Assembly: GCA_910587235.1 (NCBI GenBank)
Contig: CAJUKD010000007.1
Span: 1 to 64,000 of the forward strand
DNA length: 64,000 nucleotides
DNA from: an uncultured Muribaculaceae bacterium
GTDB lineage: Bacteria; Bacteroidota; Bacteroidia; Bacteroidales; Muribaculaceae
Reading direction: 5' to 3'
Part shown: positions 1 to 7,806 of the stretch, piece after piece
Position numbering within the stretch: the first letter of the stretch is position 1
Layout: every line of letters begins with the position of its first letter
Notes under the pieces: model-generated
Seen by the model: only the letters and a program-made list of their open reading frames with translations
Told to the model about the DNA's origin: nothing
Databases searched by the model: none
Translations under genes and position numbers: made by a program

Positions 1-28
1 TTAATATTTGGGATGTTTCACTTGGAAG

Positions 29-1135
29 TTATTTCAGCGAGATGGAATTAGCGGCGTCGCGTTTCTTTTGGTTTACGACCTCGGCGTAGATCTGCGTCGT
101 GGCCACGTTTTTATGCGTAAGCATCTTGCTGACTGTGTAGATGTCAGTGCCGTTGGTAATAAGGAGTGTAGCGTAAGTGTGGCGGAGTCCGTGAAAGGTG
201 ATTTTCTTCTTGATACCGGCATCTTTCAGCCATTTCTTGAACGGCTCCCGGGTGTGTGCTCGGCTCAGTCCTTTGAATACCATACCCCGACCTTGTTCAC
301 CACAGTACGACAAGGCCTCATCGCTCAATGGCAGTGTTGCCTGCGTCTTAGTTTTCTGGGTGCGGATGCGCATACAGTAGCCGCCATCGGGCGATAACTC
401 AATATTCTCCCAACGGAGTTGCAGAATATCACTTATACGGAGTCCGGTCATACAGGCAAAGAGTGACGCACGTTTCAGCACTTCGACTTTGCATGGGGTG
501 GCAGCAAGTTTTTTAACCTCCTCAATTTCGAGATAGTTGATTTTCGGTTCTTCCCAGTCGATGCGGTCGAGATAGTTATTGACATTTTCCCGGAGCCAGC
601 CTTCCTTGTATGCTAATTTCAGCAACGCTCGGAAGGTGGACCAGTATCCGGCTGCTGAGTTGCGCGAGATAATATTGCCGGTCTGCTTTACCCGAATTTT
701 AAGAATGTATGTGCGGAAGTCGTTGCACAGGCCGATGGTCACGTCTTTCATCAAACATCTGCCATTGCAGAAGTCCTTGAAGTGTTTATAGACGATTTCC
801 CATTTCTGATATTTCTCTTTGGTCTTGCTCTCGAAGTATTCAAGAAAGTCCGCTTGTTTCTTGATGCGGTCAAGGAAGCCAAACTCCTCATTGATGATTG
901 CCAGTTCGCGGGTGGCACGGATACCTCGGGCTTTGAGCATGATTTCTTCATTGTAATCACGCTCGAAGCGGTCTTTAGGTTCGCCGTAGAGATACAGGCC
1001 GAGGAATTCTCGTCGGCTCATCTTCTTGATGTGCGGATTCCAAATGGGAGGGTAGTAGTCGAGGTAGAGCGACACTTTACCGCTACGCAGTTTCTCCTGA
1101 CGGAGGGTTACTTTTACGATAGTTGCTGATTCCAT
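29..1135 (-). CDS. Tyrosine recombinase (phage/ICE-type integrase)
   Basis: This 368-residue protein is a site-specific tyrosine recombinase that would integrate and excise a mobile element. Residues 1-90 look like the arm-binding domain common in Bacteroidetes integrases, about 95-190 is a SAM-like core-binding domain, and 200-360 is the catalytic domain. The catalytic set is complete: R233 (in TGLRISDIL), K261 in the beta-hairpin, H315 and R318 (HGLRH), H341 (LTHKNV) and the nucleophile Y350 (TQIYAEV). It lies 68 bases downstream of the multi-HTH gene on the same strand and probably shares its transcript. Only 28 bases follow its stop codon, so the rest of the element lies outside the window. 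The enzyme looks intact. Family call is sure; the element type (ICE, IME or prophage) cannot be told. Confidence 0.95.
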   Translation of the reverse strand: MESATIVKVTLRQEKLRSGKVSLYLDYYPPIWNPHIKKMSRREFLGLYLYGEPKDRFERDYNEEIMLKARGIRATRELAIINEEFGFLDRIKKQADFLEYFESKTKEKYQKWEIVYKHFKDFCNGRCLMKDVTIGLCNDFRTYILKIRVKQTGNIISRNSAAGYWSTFRALLKLAYKEGWLRENVNNYLDRIDWEEPKINYLEIEEVKKLAATPCKVEVLKRASLFACMTGLRISDILQLRWENIELSPDGGYCMRIRTQKTKTQATLPLSDEALSYCGEQGRGMVFKGLSRAHTREPFKKWLKDAGIKKKITFHGLRHTYATLLITNGTDIYTVSKMLTHKNVATTQIYAEVVNQKKRDAANSISLK

Positions 1136-1203
1136 ATTTATATGTTTTTGTTTTATAATGGTTAATGGTAATTGGTGGTTGCCCGGTGAGTAAAATCACC
1201 GTA

Positions 1204-2097
1204 TTATAACTCAATCTTGGGGTTGAATAACGCCTCTAACTCTTTGGCATTCAGTTTGACATACTTTCCGCTTTTCAGCTTGGTTATTTTGTATGTCTTG
1301 ACGTAGTGATAGAGTTGGTCGCGTGTGAGCGAGTATTTCTCCATAACTTCCGCCACTGAAATAAACTCTATATCTTCGGCTGACTTAGCTCCTTTAGCCA
1401 CGTTAAAGTGATATTTGGAGTAATAAACTTTTGACCCCTCTTTCCGTTTCGGAATACCGACTTTCGACACAAGGCAGTAGATGGCTGATAGCGTCATCCC
1501 ATATTTGGTCTGAATATCCTCCACCGAATACCACTCTGTGATTTCCGGATTTTCCTTTCTCGCCGAAAACAGACGGTCGATGTGCGATTTGCTGAAATAT
1601 GCCTTACCCCTAATGATAGTCTTCGGCACATTATTCTCAGCAACCACCTTATAAATCCATGAATCCTTAACGCCATACTTCTCCCGGATGTCCGCACGGG
1701 TATAAAGTTCGGTGATTACAGTATGCTCCTTCGGTTGTCTCTTTGTATATGGGGAACCGTCAAGCATCGCCTCTATGCTTGTCCGTTTTATCAAAGTAAG
1801 ACGGGAGCTGAGTTTTGACGCAATTAAAGAACCTCGATGGATCAGCTTGTACACAACTTGTCTTGTCATACCAAGAATCTGTCCAGCTTCGGCTACGGTG
1901 AGATAATCTTTCTCTTTAAGTTCAGAATTCTTAGGAGAAGGCACAGCCTTTGCCAATTGGATTTTTTGTTGCCTCAGTCTTTCCTTATAGGCGTGTTCTG
2001 AGCACCGCTTTGAACAGAAGCGGGTAACGGTGGTCTGGGCGGTAAATTGTTTTCCACACCACTCACAAATTTTCTCAATTCTAATATTGCTACTCAT
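1204..2097 (-). CDS. Zinc-ribbon protein with four tandem HTH_17-type domains
   Basis: From ATG at 2097 the protein has 297 residues. It opens with a small Cys4 zinc-binding motif (C11, C14, C28, C32) and then has four helix-turn-helix units of the excisionase/MerR-like HTH_17 kind at about 64-112, 129-179, 188-236 and 244-291. Each begins with a pattern like (Y/L)(T/S)VAE/ADI..KYG. The open frame extends upstream to 2265, but that extension would run through the mnmE terminator, so the internal ATG is preferred. Single HTH_17 proteins near integrases often act as excisionases or transcription regulators. Four in one chain is unusual and suggests binding to a repeated or composite DNA site. 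Role inferred: recombination directionality or element regulation next to the integrase. Confidence 0.8.
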   Translation of the reverse strand: MSSNIRIEKICEWCGKQFTAQTTVTRFCSKRCSEHAYKERLRQQKIQLAKAVPSPKNSELKEKDYLTVAEAGQILGMTRQVVYKLIHRGSLIASKLSSRLTLIKRTSIEAMLDGSPYTKRQPKEHTVITELYTRADIREKYGVKDSWIYKVVAENNVPKTIIRGKAYFSKSHIDRLFSARKENPEITEWYSVEDIQTKYGMTLSAIYCLVSKVGIPKRKEGSKVYYSKYHFNVAKGAKSAEDIEFISVAEVMEKYSLTRDQLYHYVKTYKITKLKSGKYVKLNAKELEALFNPKIEL

Positions 2098-2120
2098 TTC
2101 TTTTGTGGAGATTTCTCCGT

Positions 2121-2160
2121 TGTTTGTAAATGTTCGTAAACTATTGACAACTATTGTCAA
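2121..2160. promoter_or_regulatory. Repeat-rich upstream region, candidate operator of the HTH/int unit
   Basis: Just upstream of the HTH gene lie an inverted repeat, TTGACAA-CTA-TTGTCAA (2144-2160), and two near-identical 10-base direct repeats, TGTTTGTAAA and TGTTCGTAAA (2121-2130 and 2131-2140). No TAnnTTTG promoter box was found here. The placement fits autoregulation by the neighbouring HTH protein. This is inference from repeats alone. Confidence 0.4.
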
Positions 2161-2237
2161 CTTTCTCCACCACCTTGCTGACGCGAGGGGTGAAATGAGT
2201 CGCTGTCGTACAAAATCCGTACAAAATAGTGCATAAA

Positions 2238-2273
2238 AACGCCTAACACTGACAGTTATCAGCATTAGGCGTT
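2238..2273 (-). terminator. Rho-independent terminator after mnmE
   Basis: On the minus strand a 9-base stem (AACGCCTAA with TTAGGCGTT) encloses a second short stem (CTGA/TCAG) and is followed by a run of five T. It lies 73 bases past the mnmE stop codon and ends the bioA-bioF-nuclease-mnmE transcript. Confidence 0.85.
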
Positions 2274-2345
2274 CTTGTAAGATTTAAGTTTTATCGTTCA
2301 GTAACAGTCAATTGTTATCAATATAACGCGTTGATAATCAACTAA

Positions 2346-2363
2346 TTACTTGCCGATGCAGAA
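2346..2363 (-). other. Candidate attachment core at the mnmE 3' end
   Basis: The last 18 bases of mnmE read TTCTGCATCGGCAAGTAA on the minus strand and encode FCIGK-stop. The 3' end of mnmE (trmE/thdF) is the known integration site of Salmonella genomic island 1, whose core is the equivalent 18 bases. Here an integrase gene lies about 1.2 kb beyond the stop codon. The second copy expected at the far end of the element would be outside the window, so this is a hypothesis. Confidence 0.35.
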
Positions 2364-3773
2364 GCGGGTGAAGATGGATGCGAGGATGTCGGGGGTGGAG
2401 ATTTCACCGGTGACTTCGGCGAGGTGAGAGAGGGCTTCACGTAGGTCTTGAGCTATGAAGTCGCCTGAGAGTCCGTTGCTTAATCCGTCGACAACTGCTT
2501 TTAAGTTCACTGATGCGTGATGAAGAGCTTCGGCATGTCGTGCGTTGGTGATAAGCATCTCGTTTTCGCCGGTAGAATTATTTACGACTTCTCTGTTTTC
2601 TAATGTTTTCCGGAATATATCCATTCCTTCACCGGTAATGACTGATAAAGGAAGTATCTGTATGCCGGTGAATTTAGCGTTGTGTTCATCTGATTTTTTT
2701 CTTATGGATGACATGATGCCGTCGGTTGTGGCGGAATCTGTTTTGTCATTTTTGTTAAGGACAACGATTAACTGCGGAAGGGTGGTGGTGTTGATGTTAG
2801 AACATAGTTCATTGAAATCATTCACGGGTGTTGCAGAGGATGTGTCAATGACCATGATGATGATTTGGGCGTTTTCGGCGGCATGTAGCGAACGTTCTAT
2901 TCCGATTTTTTCGATGGAGTCTGTGGTGTGACGTATGCCGGCAGTGTCCATGAAGCGGAATCGATAGTCGCCAAGTTCTATAGTGTCTTCGATTATGTCG
3001 CGTGTTGTGCCGTGTATGTCACTGACGATTGCTTTGTCGTCGCCGACAATAGAGTTTAGCAGCGACGATTTTCCGGCATTGGTTTTGCCGATTATCGCGA
3101 CCGGTATACCTTCTTTGATCGCATGGCCTTGTCGGAACGATTGGTATAGTCTGTTGACTTCCGAAAGGGTGTCGGAGCTTATTTTAAGCAGATGATTTCT
3201 GGATGCGAATTCCACGTCCTCTTCCGAGAAATCAAGTTCAAGTTCGAGTAGCGATGCAAGTTCAAGCAATTGTTCGCGCAATGTTACCAGACGTGTAGAA
3301 AAATGTCCGCGCATCTGGCTGACAGCTATGCGGTGTGCCGCCCGTGATGTGGATGATATTATGTCGGCCACCGCCTCTGCTTGCGCGAGGTCCATTTTGC
3401 CTGATGCGAATGCCCTGCGTGTGAATTCGCCAGGCAATGCTATGCGTGCACCTCGGCGTACGAGCATATCTACGACTGCCCGTTGGAGCCATATTGATCC
3501 ATGGATGCTGAATTCCACGACGTCGTCTCCGGTGAAAGAATGTGGCGCTCGATAAATCGTAGCCACACAGTTGTCGAGAATGCTTCCGTCGGTATCGGTC
3601 AGATTGCCAAGATGAGCAGTATGGGATTTACAGTCAGCCAGACGCTTTCCTTGCCAGGCTTTGTCGGCAATATCAATTGCGAGGGTACCGCTCAGGCGTA
3701 CTACAGCTATGCCTCCTGTACCTGCAGGCGTGGATATGGCGCAGATTGTATCGTTGAGGTTTGAAATGATCAT
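2346..3773 (-). CDS. mnmE: tRNA uridine-5-carboxymethylaminomethyl(34) synthesis GTPase MnmE
   Basis: MnmE with MnmG modifies U34 in the anticodon wobble position of several tRNAs. The 475-residue length is normal. The N-terminal tetrahydrofolate-binding domain shows DTICAISTPAGTGGIAVVR and PHSFTGDDVVEF; a helical domain follows with GEFTRRAFASGKMDLAQAEA. The inserted G domain has a P-loop GKTNAGKSSL (T where P is usual), DTAG and NKND, and the protein ends in the catalytic CIGK motif. Its start codon overlaps the stop of the upstream nuclease gene by 4 bases (ATGA), so the two are translationally coupled. It is the last gene of the bioA-bioF-nuclease-mnmE run and has an obvious terminator 73 bases after its stop. 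Confidence 0.98.
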   Translation of the reverse strand: MIISNLNDTICAISTPAGTGGIAVVRLSGTLAIDIADKAWQGKRLADCKSHTAHLGNLTDTDGSILDNCVATIYRAPHSFTGDDVVEFSIHGSIWLQRAVVDMLVRRGARIALPGEFTRRAFASGKMDLAQAEAVADIISSTSRAAHRIAVSQMRGHFSTRLVTLREQLLELASLLELELDFSEEDVEFASRNHLLKISSDTLSEVNRLYQSFRQGHAIKEGIPVAIIGKTNAGKSSLLNSIVGDDKAIVSDIHGTTRDIIEDTIELGDYRFRFMDTAGIRHTTDSIEKIGIERSLHAAENAQIIIMVIDTSSATPVNDFNELCSNINTTTLPQLIVVLNKNDKTDSATTDGIMSSIRKKSDEHNAKFTGIQILPLSVITGEGMDIFRKTLENREVVNNSTGENEMLITNARHAEALHHASVNLKAVVDGLSNGLSGDFIAQDLREALSHLAEVTGEISTPDILASIFTRFCIGK

Positions 3774-4669
3774 TTTTGTTGTCGTTTTTTATTCGGTCGT
3801 TTTTCCCATATCCTGAAGTTTGCCGATGCCTCGACTTGTTCTTCGATGTCGTCCGGCAGGGAAGAGAAGAAATCGAAACCGGTGGCGGATTCAACTTCGT
3901 CTACTGTGACGGCAAGAGCTTCCAACCCGTCGGGCACCACAGCATTCGCCATTATGAAACCTATCGCTCTCGGTGGATTCGCATAAGGTGCGAGTACTAC
4001 TTTGAAAAAGCGTGAAGGCACTGTTACTCCGGTTCCTATCGAACCTTGTGGCATGTCGGAAAGTATAGGCCCACATATTATTACGAGGGTACTGTCGCGG
4101 TTTACCCACTCTCGGCATTTTTTTTCAAGTGAAGACCATCTGCCGCCATTAAGAGAGTGTGACTGCGGACATATATTTGTGAAAAAGTGGCAGTCGGCCA
4201 TAGCCTCCGCACTCCATTTCATGTCAGCGGCGGGTGCCATGTGTCCGCGGTCGTAGCCTGAACGCCGGTAGTCGCCGTCGCTTGCACAGCCAAACACATC
4301 CGGATCTGTGCGGAATTTGCTGTCGCGGGGAACATCTCCGCAGGCTTCTTCGGCTGTCAGTTCCCAAGATACGTAATTCGGTTGATGGTGTGATGGGTTG
4401 AACGACACATTGAAACCGGTGTAATTGACTTTTATTTCGGGAATATCGTCCGGAATTATAACCTCTTCAAGGTTGCCTAATCCATTTGACCGTGCTTCTG
4501 CCAGACGATTGTCGTACTCTTCGATGTTGTCACTTCCGATTTTGGCTATGGCGCTTACTGTCATGACCACCAGGACTATGGCGATAATAACCGCTTTTGC
4601 CTGAGGCGTTATTTTGTACGGGCGCTTACGGCGTCGGTTTGCGTATATATCACCTTTATTTGCGTACAT
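3770..4669 (-). CDS. Membrane-anchored DNA/RNA non-specific endonuclease (NUC1 family)
   Basis: The protein has 299 residues from the ATG at 4669; a longer frame begins at 4717 inside bioF, but the shorter start places a basic N-terminus and one hydrophobic segment (AKAVIIAIVLVVMTVSAIA) correctly as a signal anchor. The body is a NUC1-type nuclease: the hallmark DRGHMAPAADM holds the catalytic His, and the downstream FFTNICPQ has the metal-binding Asn. Such enzymes are Mg-dependent and cut DNA and RNA without sequence specificity; the anchor would put the domain in the periplasm. It overlaps bioF by 14 bases upstream and mnmE by 4 bases downstream. The physiological role is unknown; scavenging of extracellular nucleic acid is likely. 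Confidence 0.9.
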   Translation of the reverse strand: MYANKGDIYANRRRKRPYKITPQAKAVIIAIVLVVMTVSAIAKIGSDNIEEYDNRLAEARSNGLGNLEEVIIPDDIPEIKVNYTGFNVSFNPSHHQPNYVSWELTAEEACGDVPRDSKFRTDPDVFGCASDGDYRRSGYDRGHMAPAADMKWSAEAMADCHFFTNICPQSHSLNGGRWSSLEKKCREWVNRDSTLVIICGPILSDMPQGSIGTGVTVPSRFFKVVLAPYANPPRAIGFIMANAVVPDGLEALAVTVDEVESATGFDFFSSLPDDIEEQVEASANFRIWEKRPNKKRQQK

Positions 4670-5825
4670 TGTTTTTCTTAATCTCTTTAAATGCGCATGC
4701 GAGCGAATCCATATCATTCTTGGTCAATGCGGCACTTAGACTGAACCGCAGCCGATCGGTGCCGGGGGGGACTGTAGGCCTGCGTATAGGCAGCACGTTG
4801 AATCCATATTGGCGAAGTTGGGCTGACATTTCAAGTGCAGATTTCGGGTCACCGGTGATATAAGGACGTATATGGCTTGGTGCGTAGTCGCCTCCTGTAA
4901 TTTCTGCAAGTTCTATGCTGCGTTGTTTCAGCTGTGAACGTTCACTATCCATACCCAATGACAGTTCGAATATAAAGTGAGTCCACTCGGCTGTCAGCGG
5001 AGCCAGTGCTGTCGAAAAAATCAGGCTGCGGCATCGGTTTACAAAAAATTCCCGCAATGTATGTGACGAAAGAGAGAAAGCTCCGGCCGAGGCGTATGCC
5101 TTTCCGAATGTGCCTACTATTACATCTATATCAACGGCTCCATGGCAGTTTCTGCAAAGTCCGAGTCCGCCTTCGCCAACAGCTCCGAACGCATGGGCTT
5201 CGTCGATATAAAGCATAGCGCCGGTATGTCGGCGTTTTATGTCGACAAGAGTGTCAATGTCGGCACAGTCCCCGTCCATGCTGTATATGCTTTCCGTTAT
5301 AATCAGCGGTCGCATTCCGTCGGCTACAGCTTTTGCCGCAAGATTGTCGAGCTGGGCATAATCATTATGGCGGAAACGGGTGAAAGGAACGCCAGAAAGG
5401 CGTATGCCGTCGATTATGCTTGCATGCACCAGTCTGTCGGCAATTATGAATATTTTTCCGATAGAGGCCAACGCCGGAATTAGGCCAGTATTGGCATGGT
5501 ATCCGCTGTTGTGCAGCAATGTCCTTTTTTTGTGGCCGTATGCGGTGTTTATTGATTGTTCAAGTCTTGAATACGGGTTCTGTCTGGAGGCAAGCAGGCG
5601 TGATGCTGACGATGTCATAATTAAATCTTCCGCTTTTCCGGAGCTGAAGAACTGTTTGCGCAGATCGCTGCGGGAACCAATGCCCAGGTAGTCGTTTGAG
5701 CTGAGGTCGCACAAATCCGTGCGCATGTCCTGTTCGGGAAGGCGCCTCAGATTGCCGGATTCGGATAGTTCTTCGAGAACAAGTTCAATATCTGTCTTCA
5801 TCGGAGATGATGTCAATAAGTTCAT
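4656..5825 (-). CDS. bioF: 8-amino-7-oxononanoate synthase (BioF)
   Basis: BioF joins pimeloyl thioester and L-alanine in a PLP-dependent decarboxylative condensation, an early step of biotin ring assembly. The 389-residue chain has the alpha-oxoamine synthase features: SSNDYLG near residue 42, HNSGYHANTG at 105-114, YIDEAHAFG with PLP-contacting D208 and H211, and the Schiff-base lysine K242 in TFGKAYAS. The start at 5825 is preceded by GGAG ten bases upstream; a second ATG at 5801 (MKTDIEL) is possible. Either start overlaps the end of bioA, by 41 or 17 bases. Biotin genes bioB and bioD are not in this window. Confidence 0.96.
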   Translation of the reverse strand: MNLLTSSPMKTDIELVLEELSESGNLRRLPEQDMRTDLCDLSSNDYLGIGSRSDLRKQFFSSGKAEDLIMTSSASRLLASRQNPYSRLEQSINTAYGHKKRTLLHNSGYHANTGLIPALASIGKIFIIADRLVHASIIDGIRLSGVPFTRFRHNDYAQLDNLAAKAVADGMRPLIITESIYSMDGDCADIDTLVDIKRRHTGAMLYIDEAHAFGAVGEGGLGLCRNCHGAVDIDVIVGTFGKAYASAGAFSLSSHTLREFFVNRCRSLIFSTALAPLTAEWTHFIFELSLGMDSERSQLKQRSIELAEITGGDYAPSHIRPYITGDPKSALEMSAQLRQYGFNVLPIRRPTVPPGTDRLRFSLSAALTKNDMDSLACAFKEIKKNNVRK

Positions 5826-7089
5826 TGCAGAGTTTCTCCAGTTGGATATCGGAGATTATGTATGGAGGCATAACATATACGTTGCGTCCGAATGGGCGTA
5901 TCCAGACGCCTCTTGTCACACATTCTTTCTGGAAGCGGCCCACGTTGACGGGGCGTTTCATTTCAACCACACCAATAGAACCGAGAACTCTTACATCGGC
6001 CACACCTTGTATCTGTCCGGCGGGAGCAAGCAGATTTTTCAACCGGCATTCGATCTCTGACACGCGGGAGGCCATGTCGGTTTCTCGTAGCATCTTGAGT
6101 GATTCCATTGCAATGGCACAGCTGAGCGGATTCGCCATGAATGTCGGGCCGTGCATCATCACTCCTGCCTCGCCGCGTGATATTGTGTCGGCTACTTCAC
6201 GGGTTGTCAGCACAGCGCTCATTGTCAGATATCCGGCAGTCAATCCTTTGCCTATGCACATTATGTCGGGTTCTACGTCAGCATGTTCACATGCGAAGAA
6301 TTTTCCTGTTCGCCAGAATCCGGTGGCGATTTCATCGAAAATAAGGTATACATTGTTTGCGGAGCACAATTTGCGAAGCTCACGTAGATATTGCGGATGG
6401 TAGAACCACATTCCTCCTGCGCCTTGTACTATCGGTTCCAGAATTACGGCAGCCAGTTCATGGGCGTGTTCCTCTATGATTTTTTTCATAGGCTCAATGT
6501 CTGCCGGATTCCATTCGCCTCCGAAGCGGGAACGTGGTTGTGGTGCGAAGAAACGCACAGGCAGAGCCGGTCCGAATGCACCGTGCATGCCTGTAACGGG
6601 ATCACAGACACTCATGGCGTTCCATGTGTCGCCGTGATATCCTGAACGAATTGTGGCGAAATTTGATTTGTCGTGATTTCCCGACCGGGCTATTGCAGCC
6701 TGTACGGCCATTTTCATGGCGACTTCAACTGCTACCGAACCGGAGTCGGCATAGAAAACGTTGTGCATGGATGGCGGAGCTGCCTCGAGTAGCAGTTTGC
6801 CAAGTTCAATGGCCGGTTCGTGAGTAAGCCCACCGAACATTACGTGGCTCATTTTGCGTAGCTGGTTTTCTGCGGCCGCGTTAAGCCTTTCGTTGCGATA
6901 GCCATGGATTACGCACCACCACGACGACATTCCGTCGATAAGGCGGCGTCCGTCCGAAAGGATTATCTCGGCACCTTCGGCCTCGTCAACTTTATATGTC
7001 GGCAGCGGATCTATTGTCGACGTGTATGGATGCCACAGGTGTTCTCTGTCCCAGGGGTCATGCAGTATTTTATTATCGTTTCCTTTCAT
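5785..7089 (-). CDS. bioA: Adenosylmethionine-8-amino-7-oxononanoate aminotransferase (BioA)
   Basis: BioA transfers an amino group, from S-adenosylmethionine in the classical enzyme, to the BioF product to give 7,8-diaminopelargonate. The 434-residue protein is a class III aminotransferase: WHPYTS at the N-terminus, the BioA-type SSWWCVIHGY, YADSGSVAVEVAMK for phosphate binding, FDEIATGFWRTG with D252, and the PLP lysine K281 in IGKGLTAGY. It is the first gene of the minus-strand run and is preceded by a -7 element and a palindrome (see 7112-7158). No truncation is seen. Function is secure; the amino donor is taken from family knowledge. Confidence 0.97.
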   Translation of the reverse strand: MKGNDNKILHDPWDREHLWHPYTSTIDPLPTYKVDEAEGAEIILSDGRRLIDGMSSWWCVIHGYRNERLNAAAENQLRKMSHVMFGGLTHEPAIELGKLLLEAAPPSMHNVFYADSGSVAVEVAMKMAVQAAIARSGNHDKSNFATIRSGYHGDTWNAMSVCDPVTGMHGAFGPALPVRFFAPQPRSRFGGEWNPADIEPMKKIIEEHAHELAAVILEPIVQGAGGMWFYHPQYLRELRKLCSANNVYLIFDEIATGFWRTGKFFACEHADVEPDIMCIGKGLTAGYLTMSAVLTTREVADTISRGEAGVMMHGPTFMANPLSCAIAMESLKMLRETDMASRVSEIECRLKNLLAPAGQIQGVADVRVLGSIGVVEMKRPVNVGRFQKECVTRGVWIRPFGRNVYVMPPYIISDIQLEKLCNELIDIISDEDRY

Positions 7090-7111
7090 TTCATATATAC
7101 AATAGATTTTA

Positions 7112-7119
7112 CAAAGTTA
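7112..7119 (-). promoter_or_regulatory. -7 element of the bioA operon promoter
   Basis: The minus strand reads TAACTTTG, a perfect TAnnTTTG Bacteroidetes -7 box, 22 bases upstream of the bioA ATG. No good TTTG -33 box is visible at 19-21 bases; that region is occupied by an inverted repeat. Confidence 0.65.
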
Positions 7120-7130
7120 CGCAAAAAGAG

Positions 7131-7158
7131 CGGAACTATATCTCATAAAATAGTTCCG
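7131..7158. promoter_or_regulatory. Palindrome over the bioA -33 region, candidate operator
   Basis: A perfect 9-base inverted repeat, CGGAACTAT and ATAGTTCCG, is separated by 10 bases. It starts 11 bases upstream of the bioA -7 box, so a bound protein would block polymerase. It lies upstream of the predicted start site and therefore acts as DNA, not RNA. A partly overlapping second repeat (TCTCATA at 7141-7147 and TATGAGA at 7172-7178) is also present. The likely ligand is a biotin repressor; this is inferred from position. Confidence 0.5.
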
Positions 7159-7235
7159 GATCATTATTGCATATGAGAAACTTTCGCAGTCGGATTATAC
7201 CTTGTGCTTAAAAATGCGTGATTATACCGATTTTT

Positions 7236-7266
7236 TTTGAGAATTAAATTTTTTTATGTACGTTTG
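7236..7266 (+). promoter_or_regulatory. queF-queC promoter
   Basis: A TTTG -33 box (7236-7239), a 19-base spacer and TACGTTTG (7259-7266) match the Bacteroidetes sigma consensus exactly. The implied leader before the queF ATG at 7294 is only about 22 bases, too short for a riboswitch. Confidence 0.8.
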
Positions 7267-7293
7267 CTCAGAAATAAGCACAACAATAGGTAA

Positions 7294-7782
7294 ATGTCAC
7301 GTTCTGCCAGCGAAATTAAAGAATGCACGCTTCTCGGAAACACAGGAGTAAAATATCCTGTGGAATATGATCCGTCGTTGCTTGAAGCTTTTGTCAACAA
7401 ACATCCCGACAATGAATATGTGGTCACATTCAATTGTCCGGAATTCACATCCTTGTGCCCCAAGACCGGGCAGCCTGATTTTGCGACGATTGTGATCAGC
7501 TATATCCCTCGCGAACGCATGGTTGAAAGCAAGAGTCTTAAGCTTTATCTTTTCAGCTTCCGTAATCATGGCGACTTCCATGAGGATTGCGTGAATATAA
7601 TAATGAAGGATCTTATCCGCCTGATGGATCCGCGTTATATAGAGGTGACCGGAATCTTTACTCCGCGTGGCGGAATAGCGATATATCCATTTGCCAATTA
7701 CGGCGACGACGAGCATCAGGAATTGGCGGCTATGCGTCGGCGGGAAGCTTTTGCGTCGGCTGTCGGTCGCGGTCAGCGTTAA
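7294..7782 (+). CDS. queF: NADPH-dependent 7-cyano-7-deazaguanine reductase (QueF)
   Basis: QueF reduces the nitrile preQ0 to the amine preQ1 for queuosine tRNA modification. The 162-residue length marks the unimodular type. The active-site Cys55 (FTSLCPKTGQPDF) forms the thioimide and D62 is the general acid; the QueF signature ESKSLKLY (78-85) binds NADPH, and FHEDCVN follows. A consensus promoter lies 28 bases upstream and queC begins 24 bases after the stop, so the two queuosine enzymes are made from one transcript. The other preQ0 genes (queD, queE) are not in this window. Confidence 0.97.
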   Translation: MSRSASEIKECTLLGNTGVKYPVEYDPSLLEAFVNKHPDNEYVVTFNCPEFTSLCPKTGQPDFATIVISYIPRERMVESKSLKLYLFSFRNHGDFHEDCVNIIMKDLIRLMDPRYIEVTGIFTPRGGIAIYPFANYGDDEHQELAAMRRREAFASAVGRGQR

Positions 7783-7806
7783 TGCGATTTATAAAAAAAT
7801 AAAGAC

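Noticed and set aside
2098..2265. 56-residue N-terminal extension of the multi-HTH gene
   Set aside because: It would begin inside the mnmE terminator hairpin and cross the repeat-rich regulatory region; the ATG at 2097 begins directly before the zinc motif.
5785..5825. Frameshift at the bioA-bioF junction
   Set aside because: The overlap of up to 41 bases is explained by alternative bioF starts (5825 or 5801); both proteins are full length with all motifs.
7267..7293. preQ1 riboswitch in the queF leader
   Set aside because: The predicted leader is only about 22 bases, shorter than any known preQ1 aptamer, and shows no pseudoknot-forming sequence.
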